From CAWGAJ01 sp963820545 (GTDB lineage Bacteria; Planctomycetota; Planctomycetia; Pirellulales; Thermoguttaceae), in assembly GCA_963820545.1 (NCBI GenBank), contig CAWGAJ010000002.1:1178001-1242000 (forward strand): a DNA stretch of 64,000 nt, in the 5' to 3' direction. The notes beneath the pieces are model-generated. The model did no database searches. It had not been told where the DNA came from and was given only the letters and a program-made list of their open reading frames with translations. Of this stretch, positions 47,354 to 57,108 are shown in pieces. The translations under genes were made by a program, and so were the position numbers. The stretch's first letter is position 1. Each line of letters starts with the position of its first letter.

Positions 47354-49702
47354 ATGCCCGAGATTGATTTTAGCTTTGTCGACCAAGTCGTCGCCCGTTT
47401 TGGTGGCCGCAGCAATGAGGTGATCCCTATTTTGCAGGCCATCCAGAACCATTATCGTTATCTGCCGCGCGAAGCGCTGGAGCGGGTTTGCGATTCGACG
47501 GAAATCACGCCCGCTCGGATCACCGGAGTGGCGACATTTTATACGCAATTCCGCCACCAGCCAATCGGGCAGCATATCATCAAGGTTTGCCATGGCACGG
47601 CATGTCATGTAAAGGGTTCCCCGCTGGTTCAGGATGCATTGGAGCGGTGCCTGGGCATTGGCCAGGGCGAGGACACTGATCGTGACGGACTTTTTACTAT
47701 CGAAAAAATCGCCTGCCTGGGTTGTTGCACGCTGGCGCCCGTGATCCAGATCGACGGGATTACCTACGGACACGCAGCGCCGATGTCGGTGGGAGAGGTG
47801 TTAGACGATTTTCTGCAGCAAAAACAATTGGGCGACGCCAAGCAGGCCGCTCTACCGATAGCGCCCCTGGGCCAATGCGGAGAAATTCGCATTGGTTTGG
47901 GTTCCTGCTGCGTGGCGCAGGGCAGCGGCAAAGTGCACCAGGCCATCCAGCAGGTGCTGGCCGAAAGCCGTGCGCCGGCCGTGGTAAAACGCGTTGGCTG
48001 CGTGGGCATGTGCCATCAAACGCCGCTCGTGGAACTTGTCACGCCGGGCGGAAGCACAAAACTTTTTTCTCGTGTGGCCGCCGAGGACGCCCTGGAAATT
48101 GTTTTGCAAAATTTCCGGCCCCAGGGAGTGAGACGTCGCTTGACCTACACGGCGTCGCGCTGGCTTGGCCGGCTCGTAAGCGACGAAACCGGCGACCCTG
48201 ACCAGGGGCATTCCATTGATCTCGGCGACCCGCCGGTCTGTGCCTTTCTGGGCCGGCAAAAACGCTTGGCCACAGAGTACTGCGGCCAGATCGACCCTAC
48301 GGATCTGGATGAATATCTGCGCTACGACGGTTTTACTGCGTTGCGGCGCTGCCTGGAAGTATTTTCGCCGGAGCAGATTATCGCGGAGATTCAGGCCAGC
48401 GGTTTGCGCGGCCGGGGCGGGGCGGGTTTTTCAACGGGCATCAAGTGGGCCAAGGTTCGAGAGGCACAAGGCGAGAAAAAATACGTTCTCTGCAACGGCG
48501 ATGAAGGCGATCCGGGCGCATTTATGGACCGCATGCTGCTGGAATCGTTCCCCTACCGCATCATCGAGGGCATGGCCATTGCCGCTTTGGCCGTGGGTGC
48601 GGAGGAAGGCTTGTTTTATATACGCGCCGAATATCCCTTGGCAGTAAAACGGATCGCAGAGGCTATCGAGCGATGTCTTAAGCAAGGCATTTTGGGCGAG
48701 CACGTGCTGGGCAGCGATTTTCATTTGCATTTGAAAATCAAGGAAGGGGCCGGGGCGTTTGTCTGCGGCGAAGAGACGGCGCTGTTGGCGTCGATCGAAG
48801 GCCGGCGCGGCATGCCCCGCCTGCGACCGCCGTATCCGGCCGAAAGCGGATTATGGGGAAAACCCACGCTGGTAAATAACGTGGAAACATACGCCCTGGT
48901 GCCCTGGATTTTGCGTCATGGGGCAACGGAATTCGCCAAATTGGGAACTGCAACCAGCAAAGGCACTAAGGTCTTTGCCCTGGCCGGCAAGGTCCGCCGC
49001 GGCGGACTGATTGAAGTGCCCATGGGCATCACAATCCGGGAAGTGGTGGAAGAGATCGGCGGCGGGGTGGCCGGCGATCGGGTTTTCAAGGCGGTGCAAG
49101 TCGGCGGGCCTTCGGGCGGCTGTATTCCCGCACAACTTGCCGATACGCCCATCGACTACGAAGCCCTGGCCCAAGTGGGCGCGATCATGGGTTCCGGCGG
49201 CCTGGTGGTGCTGGACGATAAAGATTGCATGGTCGATATTGCGCGGTATTTCCTCAGCTTCACTCAGGATCAGTCCTGCGGCAAATGCACGCTGTGCCGC
49301 ATCGGCACCCGGCGCATGCTCGATATCCTCGACCGCATCTCGACGGGTAAAGGCAAAGCGGACGACTTGAAGGAACTCAACGATCTGGCCGTCACGGTAA
49401 GCGCCGGCAGCATTTGCGGGCTGGGCCGGACCGCGCCGAATCCGGTGCTTTCCACGCTCCGCTATTTCCGCGAGGAATACGAAGCCCATTTGTCCGGGCG
49501 CTGTCCGGCGGGCAGGTGCAAAGAGCTGATCGCTTACCGGATTACCGACGACTGCATCGGCTGCACGCTCTGCGCCCAACATTGTCCGGCCGATGCCATC
49601 CCCATGACACCATACAAAAAACATACAATCGATCTGGATAAATGCACGCGCTGCGACACCTGCCGCCAAATATGTCCCGAAAAAGCCGTGGTGGTGGAGT
49701 GA
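47354..49702 (+). CDS. NuoE-NuoF-ferredoxin fusion diaphorase
   Basis: 782 residues from ATG 47354 (an upstream TTG at 47327 is also open). Domains in order: NuoE-type [2Fe-2S] with Cys79, Cys84, Cys121 and Cys125 (KVCHGTACHVKG; IACLGCCTLAP); a second [2Fe-2S] thioredoxin-like domain near 180-255 with Cys185/186, Cys216 and Cys220, as in HydB/HndC; the NuoF FMN/NADH core with GRGGAGF at 353-359 and LCNGDEGDPGAFMD; an SLBB domain; the N3-type [4Fe-4S] site CGKCTLCRIGTRRM with Cys688; and two C-terminal ferredoxin clusters CIGCTLCAQHCP and CTRCDTCRQICP. This is the architecture of NAD(P)H-ferredoxin or hydrogenase diaphorases with NuoE fused on. Frame intact. Confidence 0.9.
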   Translation: MPEIDFSFVDQVVARFGGRSNEVIPILQAIQNHYRYLPREALERVCDSTEITPARITGVATFYTQFRHQPIGQHIIKVCHGTACHVKGSPLVQDALERCLGIGQGEDTDRDGLFTIEKIACLGCCTLAPVIQIDGITYGHAAPMSVGEVLDDFLQQKQLGDAKQAALPIAPLGQCGEIRIGLGSCCVAQGSGKVHQAIQQVLAESRAPAVVKRVGCVGMCHQTPLVELVTPGGSTKLFSRVAAEDALEIVLQNFRPQGVRRRLTYTASRWLGRLVSDETGDPDQGHSIDLGDPPVCAFLGRQKRLATEYCGQIDPTDLDEYLRYDGFTALRRCLEVFSPEQIIAEIQASGLRGRGGAGFSTGIKWAKVREAQGEKKYVLCNGDEGDPGAFMDRMLLESFPYRIIEGMAIAALAVGAEEGLFYIRAEYPLAVKRIAEAIERCLKQGILGEHVLGSDFHLHLKIKEGAGAFVCGEETALLASIEGRRGMPRLRPPYPAESGLWGKPTLVNNVETYALVPWILRHGATEFAKLGTATSKGTKVFALAGKVRRGGLIEVPMGITIREVVEEIGGGVAGDRVFKAVQVGGPSGGCIPAQLADTPIDYEALAQVGAIMGSGGLVVLDDKDCMVDIARYFLSFTQDQSCGKCTLCRIGTRRMLDILDRISTGKGKADDLKELNDLAVTVSAGSICGLGRTAPNPVLSTLRYFREEYEAHLSGRCPAGRCKELIAYRITDDCIGCTLCAQHCPADAIPMTPYKKHTIDLDKCTRCDTCRQICPEKAVVVE

Positions 49703-49707
49703 GAAAA

Positions 49708-49812
49708 ATGCTGAATACTGAATGATGAATGATGAATTGTCCGGCGGTCGTTGACTGCCGGCTATACGCAATTAACTCCAGGCACAAGTGCCGGGGCTAA
49801 ACGTGTGAGTTC
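49708..49812. repeat. TGAATGATGAATGATGAA patch and GGGGCTAA repeat
   Basis: 49708-49738 is a patch of TGAATACTGAATGATGAATG words; 49778-49800 holds CCAGGCACAAGTGCCGGGGCTAA, a member of the GGGGCTAA hairpin family. Between them there is no gene. Confidence 0.55.
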
Positions 49813-51383
49813 ATGCCTAAATTTACTATTGACCAATGCGAAGTGGAAGTGCCGCCCGGGGCGACGATCCTCGAAGCCGCGCAAGCTGGGCATAGATATT
49901 CCGGCACTTTGTTACTTAGAAGGTTATGAGCCTTCTACTTCGTGTTTGTGTTGTTTGGTAAAGGTAAACGGCGGGGAGCGTCTTGTACCTGCATGCGCAA
50001 CGATTGTCGAAGAAGGAGCAAAGGTCGAAAGCGAAACGCCGGAAGTCCACTCAGCCCGGCGCCAGGCATTGGAACTGCTGCTGAGCGACCATCTGGGCGA
50101 TTGTGTGGCCCCATGTTTTTGGGCCTGTCCTGCGCTGATGGATATTCCGCAAATGTTGCGTCAAATTTCGTCGGGCGATTTGCGCGGTGCCATAGCCACG
50201 ATAAAGCACGACATTGCCTTGCCAGCAGTGTTGGGCCGAATCTGTCCGGCCCCCTGTGAAAAAAGCTGCCGGCGGCACGATCTCGACGCTGCGGTGGCAA
50301 TCTGCCTGTTGAAACGATACGTTGCCGACGTGGATCTTGTCTCCGGCGATCCATATCTTCCGCCGTGTCAATCAGGGATGGGCAAAAAAGTGGCGATCAT
50401 CGGCGCGGGCCCCGCCGGACTGGCTGCCGCTTATTATCTCGCCCAGGCCGGACATGCTTGTACTGTGTTCGACGAAAACGAACAACCCGGGGGACGTTTG
50501 TGGCGGGAAACAACCGCCGCAGAACTGCCTCGCGACATGCTCCATGCCGAAATCGCGCAAATTACGCGGCTGGGCATGCGCCTGCGACTGAAAAAACCGC
50601 ATCGACTCCAGCGAATCGTTCCAGGCCCTGAAGAACTCCTTTGACGCCCTGCTGATTGCTTGCGGAAAGACCGCCCTGGAACAAGCCAAAACCTGGGAAC
50701 TGAAAACCACGCCTCGGGGGATTCTAGTCTTCGCCCACACCTTCCAAACCGAACTGGTTAATGTATTCGCCGCCGGCAATGCAATTCGCCGAAGCGGGCT
50801 CGTTGTGCGGAGCGCAGCCGACGGCAAAGAAGCGGCGGTGGCCATCGATCAGTATCTTCGCGCTCAGGTGGTAACAGGTTTTGATAGACCCTTTAGCACG
50901 AGAATCGGAAGGATGGGAACAGACGAATTGCATCGATTCGCGGCCGGGGCGTCCACCGAACCCAGACAAGATCCGGCCGCGGGAGTACAAAGCGGTTTTA
51001 ACGCGGATGAAGCTCCGGTGCAGGCTGCGCGGTGTTTACACTGCGATTGCCGCGGCCTGCATACCTGTAAACTTCGTAAATATGCCGATCTTTATGGGGC
51101 CGATCCCAGACGCTACAAGGGCCAGCGTAGGGAGTTCCAGCAAGACGCCTGTCATGCCGAGGTGATCTTCGAGCCGGGCAAGTGCATCGATTGCGGATTG
51201 TGTATCCAGATTGCCGCCGCGGCCAACGAAACACTGGGCTTGACGTTTGTCGGCCGGGGATTCAACGTGCGCGTGGCCGTGCCGCTTGATCGACATTTAG
51301 ACGAAGCCCTGCGCCGCACCGCTCTGGAATGCGTTGCCGCCTGCCCTACGGCCGCGCTGGCATTGAAAGATAATAAGACGTAG
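49813..51383 (+). CDS. NuoG/GltD-like FAD diaphorase subunit (two frameshifts)
   Basis: About 523 residues. ATG 49813 begins MPKFTIDQCEVEVPPGATIL, a [2Fe-2S] ferredoxin-type domain with ALCYLEGYEPSTSCLCCLVK and VPACATIV. Next is a Cys-rich helical domain (CVAPCFWACPALMDIPQML, ICPAPCEKSCRRHDLDAAVAI) and then an FAD-binding Rossmann site KVAIIGAGPAGLAAAYYLAQ, as in GltD and NfnB-type subunits. The C-terminus carries CLHCDCRGLHTCKLRKYADL and CIDCGLCIQ. Breaks: near 49887 (one base too many in GCGCAAG) and at the A-run 50591-50596 (six A where five restore KNRIDSSESFQALKNSFDAL). It probably partners the NuoEF-like protein as an NAD(P)H-ferredoxin oxidoreductase. The stop codon lies in the repeat at 51380. 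Confidence 0.82.
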
Positions 51384-51473
51384 GGTGGGACAAGGAACGA
51401 AGTCCCACCATTGATGTAACTGCTTTGGGGTAGTGAAAAGTTGGTGGGACTGCGCTCGCTTGTCCCACCCTAC
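51380..51473. repeat. Inverted GTAGGGTGGGAC repeat supplying two stop codons
   Basis: GTAGGGTGGGACAAG...AGTCCCACCA at 51380-51410 and its reverse complement TGGTGGGACT...CTTGTCCCACCCTAC at 51442-51473 enclose about 31 bases. The TAG at 51381-51383 ends the diaphorase gene and the CTA at 51470-51472 is the TAG of the minus-strand adaptor gene. The stem could end transcription from both sides. Confidence 0.8.
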
Positions 51474-52836
51474 TTTTCGATCACGTTGGCCACGACCCGG
51501 GCGCCATCGGCAAGGCTGCTTTCAGGGGCCAGGATCACCAGGTCGCCTTCCTTAAGGCCTTTTTCGATCTCGGCTTGTTCGTCATTTAAAAGGCCGACTT
51601 CAACCGCTTGGATCCGGGCAATGCCGTTGCGAATGACATATACTTGCCAATCACTGTTAGCGGAACGGAACAGCGCAGAGCGGGGAATGATCAGGGCCTG
51701 GGGGGCTTCGCCGGTGAAAATGCGTACGCGCACGCGATAACCTGCCCCCAGTCCGCGTTCGGTAAGCAGGCGTTTTAAGTCTTCCTCGGCAAAACGAATA
51801 ATCACTTTTACGCGCTGCTGTTCCACGCCCAGCGAGCTGATCTTGGTGAAACCGGCGGGAAAAATGCGGGTCACAGTGCCCCGGGCAGAAGGTTTTCCAA
51901 TGGCCGGGCCGTAGATTTCCACCTCATCGCCGACTTTGGCCGCCACCACGTCGAGCGTAAGCACGTCGGCCTCGACCTCCATGTCCTCGAGCCGTCCGAT
52001 CTCTAAAATCGTCGTGCCGGCGCTGAGGAAACGCTCGTTGCTGATATAGCGATTCAACACCACGCCGTCGACCGGGCTGCGCATGGTGCCGCGCTGTTTT
52101 TCTTGCAGGACCTGCTGCAAACGGCGCTTCGGCCTCGGCCTTTTGCTTTTCCAGCACGCCTTCGCTGAGCTTTTTGCGGTCGATGTATTGCCGCACCATG
52201 GTGGGCATCAAGTCGGTGGCGGCGGCCATGGCCACCATGGCGGCATGGACCAACTGATCCTGCTGATAGTCCACCTCGCTTTGCACCTTTTTCAGCACGG
52301 ACTGTTCCAGGTCGTCCTGGGTTCGCGCTCCAGTGGTGGCGAGTTGCTGGATGCGGGATAAATCCCTCATGGAATAATCGTACTTGGCCTTGCCGGACTT
52401 CATCCGTTCGAACGCCGCCTGCACGGTGGCCGCCGTGGAACGCACAAATTGCAGGGCCTGACGATAGGCGCTTTCTTCCACGTTCACGTCGGCATTTTCC
52501 TTGATGCTCGCCTCCAGGCGCTGCGACGGCCGCGGTGGCCTCGGCAACGGCCAAATCCAGATCGCGCGGGACAATTTGCGCCACCACCTGATCTTTTTTT
52601 ACCGACATGCCTTCGGTGATGGTGATTGCTTCGATGCGCCCTTGGAAGGGCATGGTAATCAGATACGTTTCGGGCAGGCGGGTTTTCGCCTGTTCGTCGA
52701 TGAACTCGCGAATCGCGCCGCGGCGGACCGCCGCCGCCTCGACGGGCACGCCACTAGAAAACCTGCCGGAAAAAAAACCCACCAGCACTATGCCAAGCAC
52801 TATTGCGAATATGATTAACCAGATTGTTGATTTCAT
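51470..52836 (-). CDS. HlyD/MacA-type efflux adaptor (two frameshifts)
   Basis: About 455 residues. Start ATG 52836: MKSTIWLIIFAIVLGIVLVG FFSGRF, a signal-anchor. Then PETYLITMPFQGRIEAITIT EGMSVKKDQVVAQI (lipoyl half), a long helical hairpin (VNVEESAYRQALQFVRSTAAT VQAAFERMKSGKAKYD), the second lipoyl half MRSPVDGVVLNRYISNERFLS AGTTILEIG, and a beta-barrel (GTVTRIFPAGFTKISSLGVE). One-base breaks are near 52515 and 52122. It is the third gene of an exporter operon with ATPase and permease upstream on the minus strand. No TolC-like outer-membrane partner in the window. Confidence 0.85.
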
Positions 52837-52886
52837 GTCTATGTCAGGAGTCGGAGGTCAGGAATCGGAGGTTACTATATTATATG

Positions 52887-55264
52887 TTATTCTTGTACTT
52901 TTAGAGCATCGAGCCAGGCCATGCGGTTGATGGCCCGCTGCACGGCCAGATGGGTCAATAGCGCGAATAATATCGCGAAAAAGAGGGTCATTATCCAGAT
53001 GTCCGGCGTGGTAATAATGGGCAGACGGAACATATCGCTGGCATAGGCCTCCGCGGTGACCACGGTAAGCAAATATCCCAACGGCATACCTAACAATGTG
53101 CCCAAAATCGTATTGATTATACTTTCGCGAAATAGCAGGCTGCCGATTTCCCAAGGGCCGTAGCCTAATACTCGCAGGGTGGCTACCTCGCGTTGACGCT
53201 CGGCCAGGCTTACCAAGGAGGCGTTCAAGATGCTGCCGAAAAAAACAATCCCAGCAAAGAGAACCAAGAGATTGATGATAATCCATTGGTTTTTCAGCAC
53301 GGTTTCCTCGAGGGTGCGCACCATATCCAGCCGGCCGGCAATGCTTTGCAGGGCGGGCATCTGTTTGAGTTCGCGATAAAGTGCTTCGCGATGCTCGCGC
53401 TTGCCATCGGCGGCTATTTGCACGCCGGTGAGCGCGAATTCTTCGCCGATCAAGCGGCTGAGATAATGGATATCGGCATAAACCATCGTGCCCAGGTAAC
53501 CATCGGAAATCTCCACCACCGGCACCGACTGCCTTTGTTTCAAGCCTTTGATGGGTTCCATAACGATCGAATCGCCGCGTTTAATGTGCAGAGTTTCGGC
53601 CAGTTTGCGACTCATGGCCAATCCCACCGGGGGAATTCTGATGGGGCGGCCTTCAAGATCGCGAGGGATGGTCAAACGGTGATGAGCAGTCAGGCCCGTC
53701 ACGGCCCCTTTCTTGCTGTAGGGACCGTTGAAGAACGTGCAGGCCACGTTCAATTGCGGCTCGACATAATCCACGCCCGGCAGTTTGGCGACCTCTTGCA
53801 GCGTCTCTTCTCCGCGCTCGTCCTTGAAGGTCAAATCCAAATCGCTGCGCATGACCTTTTCAAATTGGAAATCAATGAAGTAGTACGGCGATTTTTCCAT
53901 CATAAAGCTGTTGACCAACACACTGGAGCCCATGGCGGCGGCAAAAATACAGGCCAGGGTTCGCACCCGGCTGCGAACCATGTTGCGCAGCACCATGCGC
54001 CAACCGGAACTCAACGACTGCCAGAAAAAACCCGACCCGCTCTAGGAATATTTTCTTGCCGGTGCGCGGCGGCTGGGGACGCATGGCCTCGGCGGGCTTA
54101 AGTTTCAACACCGAACGACTTCCGTAAATGCAGCCCAACGCTGCACAGCCGATACTGATCGCCATCCCTGCGGCGTGGATGGAAAAGTGGAATTGATTGC
54201 TGAAAATCGGGAAACTGGAAAAATTCGCGGTAGAGGGTGGTCATTCCGGAAGCCATCCAAAAACCCAATGCGCAGCCGATCAATCCGCCGCTTACGCCCA
54301 CGGCCAAGCCGAACTTGAGAAAGTGCCAAAACACCTGCATAGTCGGAATAGCCCAGGGCCTTGAGCGTACCCACCACGGTGCGCTGTTGCTGGGCCAGCC
54401 GGGTTAAAAGCACGTTGAGCACCAGGGCCGCCACGGCCAAAAACATGGCGGGAGTGACCACGGCAAAGCTTTTCAGGCCTTTGATTTCCTGGCTCAAGAA
54501 ATTGTTCGACATCTGGTCTTCCAGGGGCGTTGTGGAAAATACCCCATAAGAGTCGAGACGCTGTTCGGCGCGCTTGAGCAATTCGCGTGGATTGCCTTTT
54601 GCCGCCGCGCTTAAGCGTCCCAGCACCTGGTTGGCCGATCCCTTGAAATCGAACACTTCCTCGGCGTAAGATTGCTTAAGATAAAACACGCCAAAACGTT
54701 TCGGGTCGGGCGTGATCGTGCCCTGCGCCCAGCAGGTAGACAAATTCGCTGCTGATGGCCGTGCCCACGATAAACAGCTCTTGCTGCTGGTTGTTCATCA
54801 GCAGTTTGATCCATTGCCCCGGGCTGCAGGCGATGGTAACGGGCAAAGGCCTCGTTGACGATCACTTCGTTATCGCGGCGATCGGTAAAATAGCCGCCTT
54901 GGCGGAGCACGATGTCGTTGATAATCGGCTGCTTTCGATCGGGCAGAGAAAGTACCAGCCCGTTTAGCGGCTCGGACACGTCTTCCAAATCGACCGCCAC
55001 GTATTGTTGGATGCGCGGCCGAATGGCCGCCACCTCGGGCCACTCGGTTAGTTCGTTCAATTCGGAAAGGGGCACTTTTTTCAATTCGATGGAGAAATCG
55101 GCCATCTGGCATTGGGCATAATAAAGCTGTTTGGCGTCGCTGAGATTGCTATACGACGAGCCCAGCGTCACCATGCAGGCCACGCCCACGGCAATAATGC
55201 TGGTGACCGCCAGCAACATGCCCAGGTTGTGATACAGTTCGCGGCGGAGTTTGCGATCGAGCAC
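52887..55264 (-). CDS. FtsX/MacB-type ABC permease (about five frameshifts)
   Basis: About 790 residues after repair. Two FtsX-like halves: the first has an N-terminal span (LGMLLAVTSIIAVGVACMVT LG), a large extracytoplasmic domain, and spans LAVAALVLNVLLTRLAQQQRT, VFWHFLKFGLAVGVSGGLIGC and a GCIYGSRSVLKLKPAEAMRP loop; the second starts WRMVLRNMVRSRVRTLACIF AAAMGSSVLV and ends with LLVLFAGIVFFGSILNASLV, SLLFRESIINTILGTLLGMP LGYLLT and the WIMTLFFAILFALLTHLAVQ span. Breaks are near 54825, 54728, 54345, 54215 and 54030. The partner ATPase stop is at 55268 and this start at 55264, so the pair is closely coupled. The many breaks in one gene mean a true pseudogene cannot be excluded. Confidence 0.78.
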
Positions 55265-55267
55265 GCT

Positions 55268-55965
55268 TCACCAGACGACCTCCTCGGGCGCAAGCGGCTG
55301 CGGATTGGCGTGCATCTCCACGATCTCACCGCTCCGCAAGCGGATCACGCGGTCGGCCACCTGGGCGATCGCGCTGTTGTGGGTGATCAAGATGATCGTC
55401 ATGCCCAGGCGATGCTTCAAATCGACCAGCAAGCGCAAGATTCGCTTGCCGGTTTCAAAATCCAAGGCGCCGGTGGGCTCGTCGCACAGCAGCAAGGCGG
55501 GATTTTTGGCCAGCGCCCGGGCAATGGCCACGCGCTGCTGCTCGCCGCCGGACATCTGCGAGGGAAAATGATCCAGGCGTTCTTCCAACTCGACCAGCCG
55601 CAAGCGCCTCGACCACGTCCATAGGATCGCGGCTGAGTTCGGTCGAGACCATGACGTTTTCCCTGGCGGTCAGATTAGGCACTAGATTGTAGAATTGAAA
55701 GATGAATCCCACGGTCTCGCGGCGATACCGGGTAAGTTCGGCCGGCTTGAAGGCGGTCATCTCTCGATCGCGAAACCAGACGCGACCGCTGGTGGCGGTG
55801 TCCAATCCGCCGATGATATTCAAAAGAGTTGTTTTGCCCGATCCGCTGGGACCGACCGTGACCAACAATTCGCCCTTATGTACCTCCAGCGTTAGGTCGC
55901 GCAGGGCCTCGACTGCCACTTCGCCCATCTGAAACACTTTGCCCACGCTGTTCCAGGCGAAGCAT
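55268..55965 (-). CDS. LolD/MacB-type ABC ATPase (two frameshifts)
   Basis: About 230 residues. Walker A VGPSGSGKTTLLNIIGG, the Q-loop region TVGFIFQFYNLVPNLTARENV, signature MSGGEQQRVAIARALAKNPAL, Walker B LLLCDEPTGALD and H-loop IILITHNSAIAQVADRVIRL. The likely start is ATG 55965 (MLRLE...VGKVFQMGEVAVEA) with a one-base break near 55950; reading from GTG 55946 gives the same protein without the first few residues. A second break is near 55602 (EALRLVELEERLDHF). First gene of the exporter operon. Confidence 0.88.
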
Positions 55966-56235
55966 GACGTGATTTGAATTGGCGGAACTTACTGCGGTCA
56001 CTGTAATGTCCTGTGGAAAAAAACGCGGCTTGAGTCAAGCAAAAGCCCCTTAAGTTTTATACGTCTGAAAGATTACACACTGAACTCTTATTATTGCTAT
56101 AAAAGTTATATCCTGCACTAATTTTAATGATACTTGCGACGTTGGTGGAACTGTACCCGACAAAATGTGCCAAGGGTACAGGCTTGTGTCACACACAGTT
56201 TAACTGTGAAATTGTGATTGGTGAAATCGGGATGG
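55966..56235. other. Intergenic region upstream of exporter operon
   Basis: 270 bases before the minus-strand exporter. It includes AT-rich sequence where a promoter for the operon should lie, but no convincing -35/-10 pair could be picked. No ORF or RNA gene supported. Confidence 0.35.
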
Positions 56236-56260
56236 AAAAAAGGTCAGGCGGAACCTGACC
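56236..56260 (-). terminator. Rho-independent terminator of tRNA-Val
   Basis: On the minus strand GGTCAGG-TTCCG-CCTGACC is followed by TTTTTT. It lies 14 bases after the tRNA 3' end. Confidence 0.85.
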
Positions 56261-56274
56261 GGCGAGATCTTTAG

Positions 56275-56348
56275 TGGGCGATGGCGGACTCGAACCGTCG
56301 ACCTCCTCGGTGTAAGCGAGGCGCTCTAACCAACTGAGCTAATCGCCC
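56275..56348 (-). tRNA. tRNA-Val(UAC)
   Basis: On the minus strand: acceptor GGGCGAT / ATCGCCC with discriminator A, D-loop GCTCAGTTGGTTAGAGC, anticodon stem CCTCG / CGAGG around loop CTTACAC with anticodon TAC, variable loop AGGTC, and T-arm GACGGTTCGAGTCCGTC-like. Cloverleaf checked by eye. CCA is not encoded. Confidence 0.95.
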
Positions 56349-56620
56349 GAAGTTTTTTATACCAGTAACCTGAAAATTATTAAGCAGTTGGGGTTAGTGT
56401 AATCATCCGATTTCGTCACGTCAAGTGATGGGATTATTACAGTCTTTTGGTGACAAATAGAGGAACTAGAATGTGTTTCTTAATCCCTGTCCCCTGTCCG
56501 CCGTCCACTGTGCCCTGACCATAATTGACGATCGGGTGGAAGATTGATAGACTTAAGTGCAACCGAGAATGGGTGGAAAGGCGTATGCAATACTAGATCA
56601 CAAAGTAAGGAATACGCAAG
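56349..56620. other. Intergenic with CCCTGTCCCCTGTCC word patch
   Basis: 272 bases between the tRNA and the next gene; 56483-56521 reads AATCCCTGTCCCCTGTCCGCC then GTCCACTGTGCCCTG. AAGTAAGGAATA at 56603-56614 is the likely ribosome binding region of the next gene. Otherwise nothing recognised. Confidence 0.4.
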
Positions 56621-57079
56621 ATGAAAATGAAAAAACTATTTCTTTTCACAACGATCTCCGTAGTCGTCCTGTTTGGCCTGCTCATTGCCAGTCCTTGGGG
56701 CTGGTTTTGGCTAAAGGGATTCTCGGCTACAAATGCCCCCCGGGCGTTTATTGGAATCATGAGTGAGAATCACGAGGTATTTGATGGCCTCGTCAATAAA
56801 TATATCAAGATAGGGTCCTCAATGGACAGCCTTCCCCATGCCAATGCCGTGTGGAATTTCGGTAATTACTCGGAACATTGGTACTACATGGATCAGGATC
56901 CGGACAATCCAAAAAATAATTTAACCTCTGTCAAAATCGGATGTCATAACGGCAAGGTTATCTTGGCAGAGGCGATGCATAAGCATTACGATTTAGAATG
57001 GGAGGTTGTGTTCTTTGAGTCGGATGCAAAGGGGCTGAAAGATGCCTGGGAGAAAAAGTACGGAAACAAGTCGGGCTGA
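56621..57079 (+). CDS. Hypothetical exported or anchored protein
   Basis: 152 residues. An N-terminal span (LFLFTTISVVVLFGLLIASPW) is followed by a globular part with PRAFIGIMSENHEVFDGLVN and NFGNYSEHWYYMDQDPDNPKNN, and a C-terminal helix LKDAWEKKYG. No known family is recognised; the composition resembles small secreted planctomycete proteins. ATG 56621. The upstream ATG at 56557 is in another frame and is not favoured. Confidence 0.6.
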   Translation: MKMKKLFLFTTISVVVLFGLLIASPWGWFWLKGFSATNAPRAFIGIMSENHEVFDGLVNKYIKIGSSMDSLPHANAVWNFGNYSEHWYYMDQDPDNPKNNLTSVKIGCHNGKVILAEAMHKHYDLEWEVVFFESDAKGLKDAWEKKYGNKSG

Positions 57080-57108
57080 GCAGGGGTGGCATCCAGCCGG
57101 GACCTATC

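Noticed and set aside
53193..54101. Open frame of 302 codons on the plus strand
   Set aside because: Antisense to the FtsX permease; no recognisable protein features.
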